A DNA stretch of 64,000 nucleotides, from the NCBI RefSeq assembly GCF_000717655.1, contig NZ_JNZY01000022.1, forward strand, positions 1 through 64,000, in the 5' to 3' direction. The DNA comes from Streptomyces katrae (GTDB lineage: Bacteria; Actinomycetota; Actinomycetes; Streptomycetales; Streptomycetaceae). Below the pieces are notes generated by a model. That model was not told the DNA's origin. It saw nothing but the letters and a program-made list of their open reading frames with translations, and made no database searches. This document shows positions 1-10,231 of the stretch, piece after piece. Made by a program: the position numbers and the translations under genes. Each line of letters opens with the position of its first letter. Within the stretch, counting starts at the first letter, position 1.

Positions 1-1
1 G

Positions 2-517
2 GTCTCCTTCGACATCGACGCGAACGGCATCATGCACGTCACGGCCAAGGACCTCGGCACGGGCAAGGAGCAGAAGATGACCGTCACCGGCGGCTCCTCG
101 CTCGGCAAGGACGAGGTCGACCGCATGCGCCAGGAGGCCGAGCAGTACGCGGAGGAGGACCACCGCCGCCGCGAGGCCGCCGAGTCCCGCAACCAGGGCG
201 AGCAGCTCGTCTACCAGACGGAGAAGTTCGTCAAGGACAACGAGGACAAGGTCCCGGCCGAGGTCAAGACCGAGGTCGAGGCCGCCGTCTCCGAGCTGAA
301 GGAGACCCTCAAGGGCGAGGACACGGCCGCGATCCGCACCGCGACCGAGAAGCTCGCCGCGGTCAGCCAGAAGCTCGGCCAGGCCATCTACGCCGACGCG
401 CAGGCCGCCCAGGGTGCAGCCGGTGCCGCGGGTGACGCGGGTCAGGCCAAGCCCGAGGACGATGTCGTCGACGCCGAGATCGTGGACGACGAGAAGCCGA
501 AGGGCGGCGCTGCCTGA
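2..517 (+). CDS. dnaK: Hsp70 chaperone DnaK (C-terminal part, 5' end outside window)
   Basis: This is the last 171 codons of DnaK, the ATP-dependent Hsp70 chaperone. The frame is open from the window edge and reads the end of the substrate-binding beta domain ([15 protein letters not shown]) and then the helical lid. It finishes with a Gly/Ala linker and the acidic tail typical of bacterial DnaK ([12 protein letters not shown]). The ATPase domain lies upstream of the window. The stop codon (515-517) overlaps the grpE start by one base, so the two are translationally coupled in the heat-shock operon dnaK-grpE-dnaJ-hspR. Identification is certain; only the start is missing. Confidence 0.97.
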   Translation, partial: VSFDIDANGIMHVTAKDLGTGKEQKMTVTGGSSLGKDEVDRMRQEAEQYAEEDHRRREAAESRNQGEQLVYQTEKFVKDNEDKVPAEVKTEVEAAVSELKETLKGEDTAAIRTATEKLAAVSQKLGQAIYADAQAAQGAAGAAGDAGQAKPEDDVVDAEIVDDEKPKGGAA

Positions 518-1182
518 TGTCGGAGGAGACCCCGGGCTTTGAGGAGAAGCCCGAAGTCCCCGCCGGCGCCACGCCTGACGACGCCGCCGAGCCGAAGGCC
601 GCAGCTTCCTCCGAGGAGGAGGCCGCGGCCCCGGCCGGGGACTCCGCAGCAGCACAGGACGTCGCTCTCCTGGCGCAGCTGGACCAGGCCCGCACCGCGC
701 TCGGCGAGCGCACCGCGGACCTCCAGCGGCTCCAGGCCGAGTACCAGAACTACCGCCGCCGGGTGGAGCGGGACCGGATCGCAGTCAAGGAGATCGCGGT
801 CGCGTCCCTCCTGACGGAACTGCTCCCGACCCTGGACGACATCGGCCGGGCGCGGGACCATGGCGAGCTGGTCGGCGGCTTCAAGTCGGTGGCCGAATCG
901 CTGGAGACCGCCGCGGCCAAGATGGGGCTGCAGCAGTTCGGCAAGGAGGGCGAGCCCTTCGACCCGACGATCCACGAGGCCCTGATGCACTCGTACGCGC
1001 CGGACGTCACCGAGACGACCTGCGTGGCGATCCTGCAGCCGGGGTACCGGATCGGCGAGCGTACGATCCGCCCCGCGCGGGTCGCGGTGGCGGAGCCCCA
1101 GCCCGGGGCCGCCCCCAAGTCCGAGTCCGCGGACGGCGACACGCCTTCGGACAAGGACGCGGATGCCCCCGACAAGGGCTGA
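517..1182 (+). CDS. grpE: Nucleotide exchange factor GrpE
   Basis: GrpE (221 aa) drives ADP release from DnaK. The first 50 or so residues are acidic and Ala/Pro/Glu-rich, as in actinobacterial GrpE. A long helix follows (LAQLDQARTALGERTADLQR and on), which forms the dimer coiled coil. The C-terminal beta domain carries the family signature, with FDPTIHEALM and GYRIGERTIRPARVAVA. The ATG shares its A with the dnaK stop, so no separate ribosome site is needed. A 39-bp gap containing the GAGAGGAGGGA ribosome site separates it from dnaJ. Confidence 0.97.
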   Translation: MSEETPGFEEKPEVPAGATPDDAAEPKAAASSEEEAAAPAGDSAAAQDVALLAQLDQARTALGERTADLQRLQAEYQNYRRRVERDRIAVKEIAVASLLTELLPTLDDIGRARDHGELVGGFKSVAESLETAAAKMGLQQFGKEGEPFDPTIHEALMHSYAPDVTETTCVAILQPGYRIGERTIRPARVAVAEPQPGAAPKSESADGDTPSDKDADAPDKG

Positions 1183-1221
1183 CGCAGCAACCGTAGAGGC
1201 ACGAGAGGAGGGACGCCGGGG

Positions 1222-2403
1222 ATGAGCACGAAGGACTTCGTCGAGAAGGACTACTACAAGGTCCTCGGTGTCCCGAAGGACGCCACCGAGGCCGAGATCA
1301 AGAAGGCGTACCGGAAGCTCGCGCGCGAGTTCCACCCGGACGCCAACAAGGGCGACGCCTCGGCCGAGGAACGCTTCAAGGAGGTCTCCGAGGCGAACGA
1401 CATCCTCGGCGACGCCAAGAAGCGCAAGGAGTACGACGAGGCCCGCGCCCTGTTCGGCAACGGGGGCTTCCGCCCCGGTCCGGGCGGGGGCGGCTCGTTC
1501 AACTTCGACCTGGGCGACCTGTTCGGCGGCACCCAGCCGGGTGGCGGCGCGGGCGGCGGCTTCGGCGGCGGCGGTCTGGGCGACGTCTTCGGCGGACTGT
1601 TCAACCGCGGCGGCGCGGGCCCCGGGACGCGGGTCCAGCCGCGCCGCGGCCAGGACATCGAGTCGGAGGTCACCCTCTCCTTCACGGAGGCGGTGGACGG
1701 GGCCACGGTCCCGCTCCGGATGTCCTCCCAGGCGCCCTGCAAGGCCTGCTCGGGCACCGGCGACAAGAACGGCACGCCGCGCGTGTGCCCGACCTGCGTC
1801 GGCACCGGCCAGGTCTCGCGGGGCAGCGGCGGCGGCTTCTCGCTGACCGACCCCTGCGCGGACTGCAAGGGCCGCGGCCTGATCGCGGAGACCCCCTGCG
1901 ACGTCTGCAAGGGCAGCGGGCGGGCCAAGTCCTCCCGCACCATGCAGGTCCGGATCCCGGCCGGCGTCTCCGACAGCCAGCGGATCCGGCTGCGCGGCAA
2001 GGGCGCTCCGGGCGAGCGCGGCGGTCCCGCCGGCGACCTCTACGTCGTCGTCCATGTGGACAGCCACCCGGTGTTCGGCCGCAAGGACGACAACCTGACC
2101 GTCACCGTCCCGGTGACGATCGCCGAGGCCGCCCTGGGCGCCGACATCAAGGTCCCGACCCTGAACGGCCCCTCGGTGACGCTGAAGCTCCCGCCGGGCA
2201 CCCCCAGCGGGCGCACGATGCGGGCCCGCGGCAAGGGAGCGGTCCGCAAGGACGGCACCCGCGGGGACCTGCTGGTGACGGTGGAGGTCTCGGTTCCGGC
2301 CACGCTGTCGGACAAGGCCCGCGAGGCGCTGGAGATGTACCGCGACGCGACGGAGTCGGAGGACCCGCGCGCCGTGCTGTTCGAGTCCGCGAAGGGAGCA
2401 TGA
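1222..2403 (+). CDS. dnaJ: Chaperone DnaJ (type I Hsp40)
   Basis: DnaJ (393 aa) delivers substrates to DnaK and stimulates its ATPase. The J domain spans about residues 10-75 with the catalytic HPD triad at 38-40. A long Gly/Phe-rich linker runs to about residue 150. Four zinc-binding CxxCxGxG motifs follow from about residue 172 (CKACSGTG, CPTCVGTG, CADCKGRG, CDVCKGSG). The C-terminal substrate-binding domains complete the full type I architecture. It lies directly before hspR with one base between stop and start. Confidence 0.97.
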   Translation: MSTKDFVEKDYYKVLGVPKDATEAEIKKAYRKLAREFHPDANKGDASAEERFKEVSEANDILGDAKKRKEYDEARALFGNGGFRPGPGGGGSFNFDLGDLFGGTQPGGGAGGGFGGGGLGDVFGGLFNRGGAGPGTRVQPRRGQDIESEVTLSFTEAVDGATVPLRMSSQAPCKACSGTGDKNGTPRVCPTCVGTGQVSRGSGGGFSLTDPCADCKGRGLIAETPCDVCKGSGRAKSSRTMQVRIPAGVSDSQRIRLRGKGAPGERGGPAGDLYVVVHVDSHPVFGRKDDNLTVTVPVTIAEAALGADIKVPTLNGPSVTLKLPPGTPSGRTMRARGKGAVRKDGTRGDLLVTVEVSVPATLSDKAREALEMYRDATESEDPRAVLFESAKGA

Positions 2404-2404
2404 C

Positions 2405-2875
2405 ATGGACGGCCGCCGACGACCGCCCCGGTTCGGCAGCGGGGCGTACGAACTGACCGACGAGACCCCGGTCTACGTGATCTCGGTGGCCGCCCAGCTC
2501 TCGGGCCTGCATCCGCAGACCCTGCGCCAGTACGACCGCCTCGGCCTGGTCTCCCCGGACCGGACGGCCGGCCGCGGCCGGCGCTACTCGGCCCGCGACA
2601 TCGAACTGCTCCGCACGGTGCAGGCACTGTCCCAGGACGAGGGCATCAACCTGGCCGGCATCAAGCGGATCATCGAGCTGGAGAACCAGGTCGCGGCGCT
2701 CCAGCAGCGCGTGGCCGAGCTCTCGGCGGCGGTGGACGGCGCGGCGGCCGTGCTCCAGCAGCGCGAGGCCCAGGTGCACGCCTCGTACCGGCGGGATCTG
2801 GTCAAGTACCAGCCGCCGGTGGCGGGCAACGCCCTGGTCGTCTGGCGCCCCGCACCGAAGCGCCAGGGCGACTGA
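2405..2875 (+). CDS. hspR: HspR, MerR-family heat-shock repressor
   Basis: HspR (156 aa) is a MerR-type repressor. In Streptomyces it shuts off the dnaK operon and clpB by binding HAIR inverted repeats, with DnaK as corepressor. The winged HTH occupies about residues 17-85 (VYVISVAAQLSGLHPQTLRQ, then YDRLGLVSPDR). A helix after it (IIELENQVAALQQRVAELSA) is the dimer coiled coil. It is the last gene of the dnaK operon, which gives autoregulation. A matching HAIR element stands upstream of clpB at 5194-5214 in this window. The ATG lies one base after the dnaJ stop. Confidence 0.95.
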   Translation: MDGRRRPPRFGSGAYELTDETPVYVISVAAQLSGLHPQTLRQYDRLGLVSPDRTAGRGRRYSARDIELLRTVQALSQDEGINLAGIKRIIELENQVAALQQRVAELSAAVDGAAAVLQQREAQVHASYRRDLVKYQPPVAGNALVVWRPAPKRQGD

Positions 2876-2884
2876 CGAGCGACC

Positions 2885-2933
2885 GAACGCATCAGGCCCC
2901 GCCCGGGAACCCCGGGCGGGGCCTGATGCGTTC
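2885..2933 (+). terminator. Strong terminator of the dnaK-hspR operon
   Basis: There is a perfect 23-bp inverted repeat (arms 2885-2907 and 2911-2933) around a 3-base loop, just after the hspR stop. It is GC-rich and symmetrical, so it can also terminate the convergent regulator gene ending at 2943. Confidence 0.9.
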
Positions 2934-2942
2934 CGGTGCGTT

Positions 2943-3956
2943 TCAGTCGCCCTCGTCCTCGAGGATCCCGGAGCGGGCGATGAGGAAGCCGAGTTGGGCG
3001 CGGCTGCCGCTGCCGAGGGTGCTGGCGAGCTTCGCGATGTGCGCGCGGCAGGTCCGTACGTTCATGCCGAGCCGGCGGGCGATGGCCTCGTCGACGTGGC
3101 CCTCGATGAGGAGCTGTGCGATGGTGCGCTGCACGCCCGAGATGCCGCCGCGGGTGTGCTGGTACGTGACTTCCTCCTGGAGGGGCACGGCGCGGTGCCA
3201 CAGCTGCTCGAACACCTTGATGAGGTAGTCGACCAGCCCCGGGTGGCGCAGCTCCAGGGCGACCTGGCGGTCGTCGCTGGCCGGGATGAAGGCGACGGTC
3301 CGGTCGAAGATGATGAGGCGCTCGAAGAGCTCCTCCAGCGTGCGCACCTCGACCTTGCCGGCCTTGAGGAGGTCGACGTACGCCAGCGTGCCGCGGCTGT
3401 GCCGGACGGTGTGCTGGTAGAGGGTCCGGATCCGGACACCGCGGTCGGTTAGCGGCTGGTCCCGCTCCAGGGCCTCCGTGAGCTCGAGGCTGGGGCGGGC
3501 GCCGCCGGGCTGGATGGTCAGCATCTCGGTGTGGCACTCGGCGGTGGCGAGGTTGAGGGCCGCGTTGATGGGGTCGAAGCCTTCGAGCACGGTGATGGCA
3601 TGGGTGCTTGCCGGATTCTGCGCACTGATGGCGAGAAACGGCTCGAAAGCTTCGGACAGTTCGAGAGAATCCCGGCGTCTGTCGCGGATCTCCCGTTCGA
3701 TCGGATGCAGCCGCTGTGCGAGTGCCACCGCCGGTGGAACCGGACGGAGCGAATTGGCGTCATCAGGATCTGGCTGCAACAGCGCCAGATCGAGCAAGCA
3801 GGGTGCCGTTTTGACATCCCCACGTGCGATACGTCCGGTCCGCAGCGCGCTCGTGTAGAGCCGTGCCCCCTCGCTGCACAGCTCCGTGACCGAGTGGGGA
3901 TGTGTCGCTTTTATTCTGTTTATGGTCAAATCTCCACCCCCCAGGGTCCTGAACAT
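2943..3956 (-). CDS. LuxR-type HTH regulator with TrmB-like N-terminal region
   Basis: This is a DNA-binding regulator of about 330 residues. The C-terminal 60 residues are a LuxR/NarL-like HTH (TIAQLLIEGHVDEAIARRLG then MNVRTCRAHIAKLASTL). The N-terminal part has a helical section (ARLYTSALRTGRI) and a middle domain like that of the TrmB/LuxR hybrid regulators common in Streptomyces. No receiver domain is seen. The open frame extends back to 4040, but that stretch lacks protein character. The ATG at 3956 or a TTG at 3929 behind a GGGGGGTGGAG stretch are the likely starts. It is divergent from the DSGW peptide gene, which suggests it controls that operon. Function beyond regulation is inferred. 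Confidence 0.8.
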   Translation of the reverse strand: MFRTLGGGDLTINRIKATHPHSVTELCSEGARLYTSALRTGRIARGDVKTAPCLLDLALLQPDPDDANSLRPVPPAVALAQRLHPIEREIRDRRRDSLELSEAFEPFLAISAQNPASTHAITVLEGFDPINAALNLATAECHTEMLTIQPGGARPSLELTEALERDQPLTDRGVRIRTLYQHTVRHSRGTLAYVDLLKAGKVEVRTLEELFERLIIFDRTVAFIPASDDRQVALELRHPGLVDYLIKVFEQLWHRAVPLQEEVTYQHTRGGISGVQRTIAQLLIEGHVDEAIARRLGMNVRTCRAHIAKLASTLGSGSRAQLGFLIARSGILEDEGD

Positions 3957-3967
3957 GCAAGAACATG
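3951..3967. promoter_or_regulatory. Direct repeat GAACATG in the regulator/peptide promoter region
   Basis: Two copies of GAACATG (3951-3957 and 3961-3967) lie one helical turn apart in the divergent region between the LuxR-type gene and the DSGW peptide gene. If the regulator starts at TTG 3929, both copies sit upstream of both genes and could be its binding site. This role is inferred from position only. Confidence 0.35.
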
Positions 3968-4058
3968 ATGCATCGTCCCTGTGGCAGTGATGTGCCTGAA
4001 TGAGCCATCGTCTGACAGGCGGGGGAGAGGATTTCATCAAGTGAGGACGAAGCCGACC

Positions 4059-4280
4059 ATGAACAAGAGAATGCTTCGCTCGGCGCTTGCCACCGTCATC
4101 TTCTCGGCTGTGGCCGGTCTGGGACTTGCCGGGGTCACCCTGGGGGGCGCCGAAGGGGGTGCCGCAGGCCTCCGGGCGGCGCCGCTCGAGGACAGCGGAT
4201 GGCGCGCGGCACCGATGGACAGCGGATGGCGCTCGGCCCCCGTCGACGCCGGCACCCTTGTTGTGGAGACCGCGGCATGA
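4059..4280 (+). CDS. Small secreted peptide precursor with DSGW repeats
   Basis: This 73-residue precursor has a basic start (MNKRMLR), a hydrophobic signal segment (residues 8-29) and a Gly/Ala stretch. Three imperfect 9-residue repeats follow (AAPLEDSGW, AAPMDSGW, SAPVDAGT; about residues 40-66), each preceded by Arg. Such short repeats after Arg look like cleavage products of an exported signal or matrix peptide. A GTG at 4041, ten bases behind GGGGGAGAGG, would add six residues and is the main alternative start. The stop overlaps the next gene in an ATGA. It is divergent from a LuxR-type regulator. No known family is recognised, and a signalling role is inference. Confidence 0.7.
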   Translation: MNKRMLRSALATVIFSAVAGLGLAGVTLGGAEGGAAGLRAAPLEDSGWRAAPMDSGWRSAPVDAGTLVVETAA

Positions 4281-4591
4281 CCCCCGACGACCGCGGATTC
4301 CGTCGCGAAATGGCCTCTGCCTACCGCTCCGGCTGGCAGTTCATCGACCTCGCCACGGCCATCCCCCACCCTGGCGACTCGTTGATGGTCACCCTGTTCG
4401 GACAGCCCATCGTCATCACGCGCGAGGAGGACGAGGACGTCCGGGCGTACCGGTGCCTGCGCCGCCCCCGCGGCGCGCCGCAGCCCGTCCGCTGCGAGGT
4501 GCGCTACGGAATGGTCTTCGTCAACCTTGATCAGCGCGACCACCAGCTCTTCGAACCCGATATCACCACCGCCACCCCCCGCAGTGCCTGA
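4277..4591 (+). CDS. Rieske-like protein lacking the histidine ligands
   Basis: This 104-residue protein resembles the N-terminal region of ring-hydroxylating oxygenase alpha subunits. It has GWQFIDLATAIPHPGDSLMV, then PIVITREEDEDVRAYRC, and ends with RYGMVFVNLD, which matches the segment after the Rieske domain. The cluster motifs C-x-H and C-x2-H are reduced to C-L-R and C-E-V-R, and the stretch between them is only about 13 residues. Both histidine ligands are therefore gone and no catalytic domain follows. The ATG overlaps the stop of the DSGW peptide gene (ATGA), so the two are made together. It could be a degenerate oxygenase fragment repurposed for binding. Function unknown. Confidence 0.65.
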   Translation: MTPDDRGFRREMASAYRSGWQFIDLATAIPHPGDSLMVTLFGQPIVITREEDEDVRAYRCLRRPRGAPQPVRCEVRYGMVFVNLDQRDHQLFEPDITTATPRSA

Positions 4592-4635
4592 AGCGATTCC
4601 CCCGTCGTTGCAGATCGCTCCAGGTGCTTCCCCCA

Positions 4636-4679
4636 CACAACGGCGCCATCGTGGACCTGACCACGATGGCGCCGTTGTG
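4636..4679 (+). terminator. Terminator after the DSGW-peptide operon
   Basis: A perfect 19-bp inverted repeat (4636-4654 and 4661-4679) with a 6-base loop ends the peptide/Rieske-like operon. It can also serve the convergent PPOX gene. Confidence 0.88.
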
Positions 4680-4747
4680 ATGTCCGCGTCCAGTGCTTGA
4701 ACCGGACAAGGTGAAAGCTGAACTAGCTGAACTTCTCCGCGAACGGT

Positions 4748-5161
4748 TCAGGCGCGGCCCATCGCCCGGTCGAGGACGATCTCCATGACGACCCGGTCCG
4801 GGTTGGGCGAGGGCGTGCGCCCATAGCGCTCCGCGTAGCGCGCCACCGCCTCCGCGACCGAGGCCTCGTCCGTACGGATCACCGCGTGCCCCTCCAGGGT
4901 CGCCCAGCGGCGTCCCGCCATCTGGCACACCGCCACCCGGGCCGGGCCGTGCTCCGTCGCCCGGGCCGCCAGCACGTTGCGGATCTTCTTGCTGTTCTTG
5001 TTGCTGATCACCCGGGCCAGGCCCGCCTCCGGGTCGTACGTGACGCCCACCGGCACCACGTGCGGGGTCCCGTCGGGGCGCGGGGTGGTCAGCGTGCAGA
5101 CGTGCCGCTCCCGCCAGAAGGCGAGGTACTCGGGCGTCGGGTTGAGTACGTCAAGAGCCAT
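4748..5161 (-). CDS. PPOX-class (pyridoxamine-oxidase-fold) F420/flavin-dependent protein
   Basis: This 137-aa protein has the split beta-barrel fold of the pyridoxamine 5'-phosphate oxidase superfamily. The core pattern is visible: VCTLTTPRPDGTPHVVPVG, then VISNKNSKKIRNV, then ARVAVCQMAGRRWATLEGHA. This arrangement matches the mycobacterial and streptomycete F420-binding PPOX group, which bind deazaflavin and reduce small substrates. Length is normal for the group. The ATG at 5161 lies close to the divergent clpB promoter. Cofactor and substrate cannot be read from sequence alone. Confidence 0.82.
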   Translation of the reverse strand: MALDVLNPTPEYLAFWRERHVCTLTTPRPDGTPHVVPVGVTYDPEAGLARVISNKNSKKIRNVLAARATEHGPARVAVCQMAGRRWATLEGHAVIRTDEASVAEAVARYAERYGRTPSPNPDRVVMEIVLDRAMGRA

Positions 5162-5193
5162 GGCCCGAGGGTACGTGAGGGCACGACTCCGCC

Positions 5194-5214
5194 CTTGAGT
5201 GGAATAGACTCAAC
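5194..5214 (+). promoter_or_regulatory. HAIR element (HspR operator) upstream of clpB
   Basis: CTTGAGT-N7-ACTCAAC matches the HAIR consensus CTTGAGT-N7-ACTCAAG with one change. It lies about 100 bp before the clpB start. HspR, encoded at 2405, is the known repressor at such sites. Confidence 0.9.
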
Positions 5215-5231
5215 TTTGCGTACGCTGCCAT

Positions 5232-5252
5232 ACTCAAAGTGCAGACTCAAAG
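5232..5252 (+). promoter_or_regulatory. Pair of direct HAIR-like half-sites before clpB
   Basis: ACTCAAAG occurs twice as a direct repeat (5232-5239 and 5245-5252), 18 bases beyond the full HAIR element. Both copies match a HAIR half-site. They may extend HspR binding over the clpB promoter; this is inference. Confidence 0.55.
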
Positions 5253-5310
5253 CACGAGACCCGAAGTCTTCCCGAGACCTGTCTGACCTGTCTGAGAGGA
5301 GAAGTCGCAC

Positions 5311-7907
<2,597 letters not shown>

Positions 7908-7911
<4 letters not shown>

Positions 7912-8258
7912 GGGGCGCCTTCACCGCCGGCTTCCTCGGCGCCGCCGTGCTGCTGGCGCGCCGGCGCCGAGGCCGGGATCTCCACGCGGTCGGTACCGTC
8001 GGCGAGGCGAACGACCCCGAAGCTCACGTACCTCGCGGCACTCGGGGAGTCCTGCGCGCCCGCCACCGCGCCTCGCCGAACGCCATCGCGGCCGGCGACG
8101 GCCTGTCGTCGGGGAGGGACACGTCGTACTCGTCCCCGTACTTCTCGTCGCCGTACGGATCCCCGAAGAAGAAAGCGAGGAGCGGCACCAGGGGCGAGCA
8201 GACGATGATCCCTCCACCGCCACGCCAGGCCCACGCCGATCTTCCCTATTCGGTTCAT
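7908..8258 (-). pseudogene. Small membrane-type protein gene broken by two compensating frameshifts
   Basis: From the ATG at 8258 the minus strand reads MNRIGKIGVGLAW. Protein-like sequence then moves to the next frame (IIVCSPLVPLLAFFFGDPYG, with acidic residues after it) until about 8075. It then returns to the first frame (SARYVSFGVVRLADGTDRVE) and ends at 7908. Strong G/C at third positions follows the same frame path. The intact product would be about 115 aa with one hydrophobic segment and a charged tail. It may be a decayed gene or two base-calling errors in GC runs. No family is recognised. Confidence 0.5.
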
Positions 8259-8376
8259 GTGTCCCCCGCTCAGCGCACCCCCGTGTCCGCTGCAAGCGGA
8301 TCGTGGTCCGCTGGGCTGGACACGGGGAGGGCGGGATGGTGGAGGATGAGAGTATCCGCACGAAGGGAAGTACACG

Positions 8377-8916
8377 GTGAGCATCGACCCGGCCTCGATT
8401 CCGAACTTCGGAGGGCAGCAGCCCGATCCGCAGGCCACAGGACCGGCGGGCCCCGTCGTCCCCGACCAGGATCTGGTCAAGCAGCTGCTGGAGCAGATGG
8501 AGCTCAAGTACGTCGTCGACGACGAGGGTGACCTCGCGGCGCCGTGGGAGGAGTTCCGTACGTACTTCATGTTCCGCGGCGAGGACGAGCAGCAGGTCTT
8601 CTCGGTGCGGACCTTCTACGACCGTCCGCACGCGATCGAGGACAAGCCCCAGCTCCTCGAGTCGATCGACGACTGGAACCGCCGCACCCTGTGGCCGAAG
8701 GTCTACAGCCACACGCACGACGACGGCTCCGTCCGCCTGATCGGCGAGGCGCAGATGCTGATCGGCACCGGCGTCAGCCTGGAGCACTTCGTTTCCTCCA
8801 CGGTCAGCTGGGTCCGGGCCTCCATCGAGTTCGACAAGTGGCTCGTGGAGCAGCTCGGACTGGAGAAGGAGATCGACTCCACCGACGGTGACGACAAGGA
8901 CGGGGACGACGCTTAG
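8377..8916 (+). CDS. YbjN-domain protein
   Basis: This 179-aa protein contains a YbjN domain, a fold related to type III secretion chaperones and found in proteins of uncertain regulatory role. The characteristic run is LVKQLLEQMELKYVVDDEGD, then the FRTYFMFRGE strand and the helix LLESIDDWNRRTLWPKVYSH. An acidic tail (DGDDKDGDD) ends it. The GTG start has GAAGGGA nine bases upstream. It stands alone between the broken small gene and a convergent membrane protein gene. Family assignment is good, cellular role unknown. Confidence 0.82.
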   Translation: MSIDPASIPNFGGQQPDPQATGPAGPVVPDQDLVKQLLEQMELKYVVDDEGDLAAPWEEFRTYFMFRGEDEQQVFSVRTFYDRPHAIEDKPQLLESIDDWNRRTLWPKVYSHTHDDGSVRLIGEAQMLIGTGVSLEHFVSSTVSWVRASIEFDKWLVEQLGLEKEIDSTDGDDKDGDDA

Positions 8917-8928
8917 TCGTCGCGACCG

Positions 8929-10077
8929 TCACAGCGGCACACGGGCGATGAGCAGCAGGTACAGCCCGTAGCCGTACGAGAGCCCGGCCAGCCCCGCGGT
9001 CACCACGACCGCGGAGCGCGGCCGGGCTCGCGCCATTGCGGCGGCGACCGGCAGGAGCAGCGGGAACGCCGGCAGCAGGAAGCGCGGCTTCGACTCGAAG
9101 TAGCCGGCCCCGCCGTAGGTGATCAGCAGCAGTACGGCGGTGTACACGAGCAGCGCCGCCGGCATCCGGTCGAGCAGCAGGAGCACGGCAAGGAACCCGG
9201 CCGCGGCCAGCACGGCCACGGTCACGATGGTGGCGAGCTGTACGTGCCCGCCGGTCAGCACCCGCCAGACGGTGCCCGTCGTGTACGAGCCGAAGTCGAA
9301 GCGGGAGCCCCAGCGCTGCTGCACGGTGAAGTACCCGGCCGGGTCCCCGGTACGTATCCCGACGGCGACGACGTACGCCGCCCAGCCCGCCGGGGCCAGC
9401 AGCGCGGCCGCCCACACCCGGGGCGCGCGGGATCTGCGGACGAGCAGCGCGTGCAGGGCCATGGCGGACACGGCGGCGCCGACGGCGATCCCGGTCGGGC
9501 GGGTCAGCCCGGCGAGCACGGCGAGGCCCGTGGCCCACGGCCAGCGCTCGCGCAGTACGGCGTACAGGGCCCAGGCGGCCAGCGCGGCCAGCAGCGGCTC
9601 GGTGTAGGCGAGGGTGAGCACCACCGCGTGCGGGGTCGCCGCCCACAGCGCCACCAGCAGCACCCCGACGCGCGGGCCCAGCAACAGCTCCCCGACCCGG
9701 TACACCCCGACGGCGGCCACCGCCGCGGCGGTCCAGGCCACGAGCAGCCCGGCCCAGGGGGTGGCTCCGGCCAGCCCCACGAGCAGCGGGTACAGCGGGA
9801 AGAAGGCGCAGTCGCTCTGCACCAGCCCGGACTCGGCCCACATCTGGGTGCGGCCGTAGCCGTGCACGGCGATGCCGAGGTACCAGACGGAGTCCCAGGA
9901 GTGCCCGAACACGCGGACGGGGCTCCGCCCGGCCCACCAGGCCCCGACGGTGAGCACCAGCGCCCCCGCGGCCCGGACGGCGGCGAACACCCCGAGCGCG
10001 ACGAGGGGGGCGGGCACCCTGCCGGTCCGGAGCTCCTGCGGCCGCACGGAAACCGACGCACTGCCCGTCGCCGTCAT
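8929..10077 (-). CDS. PIG-V-like GT-C membrane glycosyltransferase
   Basis: This 382-aa integral membrane protein has about ten hydrophobic segments. The first extracytoplasmic loop reads HSWDSVWYLGIAVHGYG, which matches the WD-x-WYL-x-IA-x-GY pattern of PIG-V-type mannosyltransferases. In the GT-C fold the aspartate there is the usual catalytic residue. These enzymes transfer mannose from a polyprenyl-phosphate donor on the outer face of the membrane. Acceptor and donor cannot be deduced here. Its end lies 12 bp from the convergent YbjN gene, with no room for an independent terminator. Confidence 0.72.
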   Translation of the reverse strand: MTATGSASVSVRPQELRTGRVPAPLVALGVFAAVRAAGALVLTVGAWWAGRSPVRVFGHSWDSVWYLGIAVHGYGRTQMWAESGLVQSDCAFFPLYPLLVGLAGATPWAGLLVAWTAAAVAAVGVYRVGELLLGPRVGVLLVALWAATPHAVVLTLAYTEPLLAALAAWALYAVLRERWPWATGLAVLAGLTRPTGIAVGAAVSAMALHALLVRRSRAPRVWAAALLAPAGWAAYVVAVGIRTGDPAGYFTVQQRWGSRFDFGSYTTGTVWRVLTGGHVQLATIVTVAVLAAAGFLAVLLLLDRMPAALLVYTAVLLLITYGGAGYFESKPRFLLPAFPLLLPVAAAMARARPRSAVVVTAGLAGLSYGYGLYLLLIARVPL

Positions 10078-10231
10078 GAACCCCGTCTTTCCCGCGCTGC
10101 CTGCGTACGCCCATCCCGACGAGGAGAGCCTCGGGCACCCTAAAGCGCACCACCTCCCCGCGGGCGTGAATGCCCCCGGAACCTCCGGTGAAATCGGCCC
10201 GCCCCCGAGGCGCCGCCGGACGAGCCCGGCC

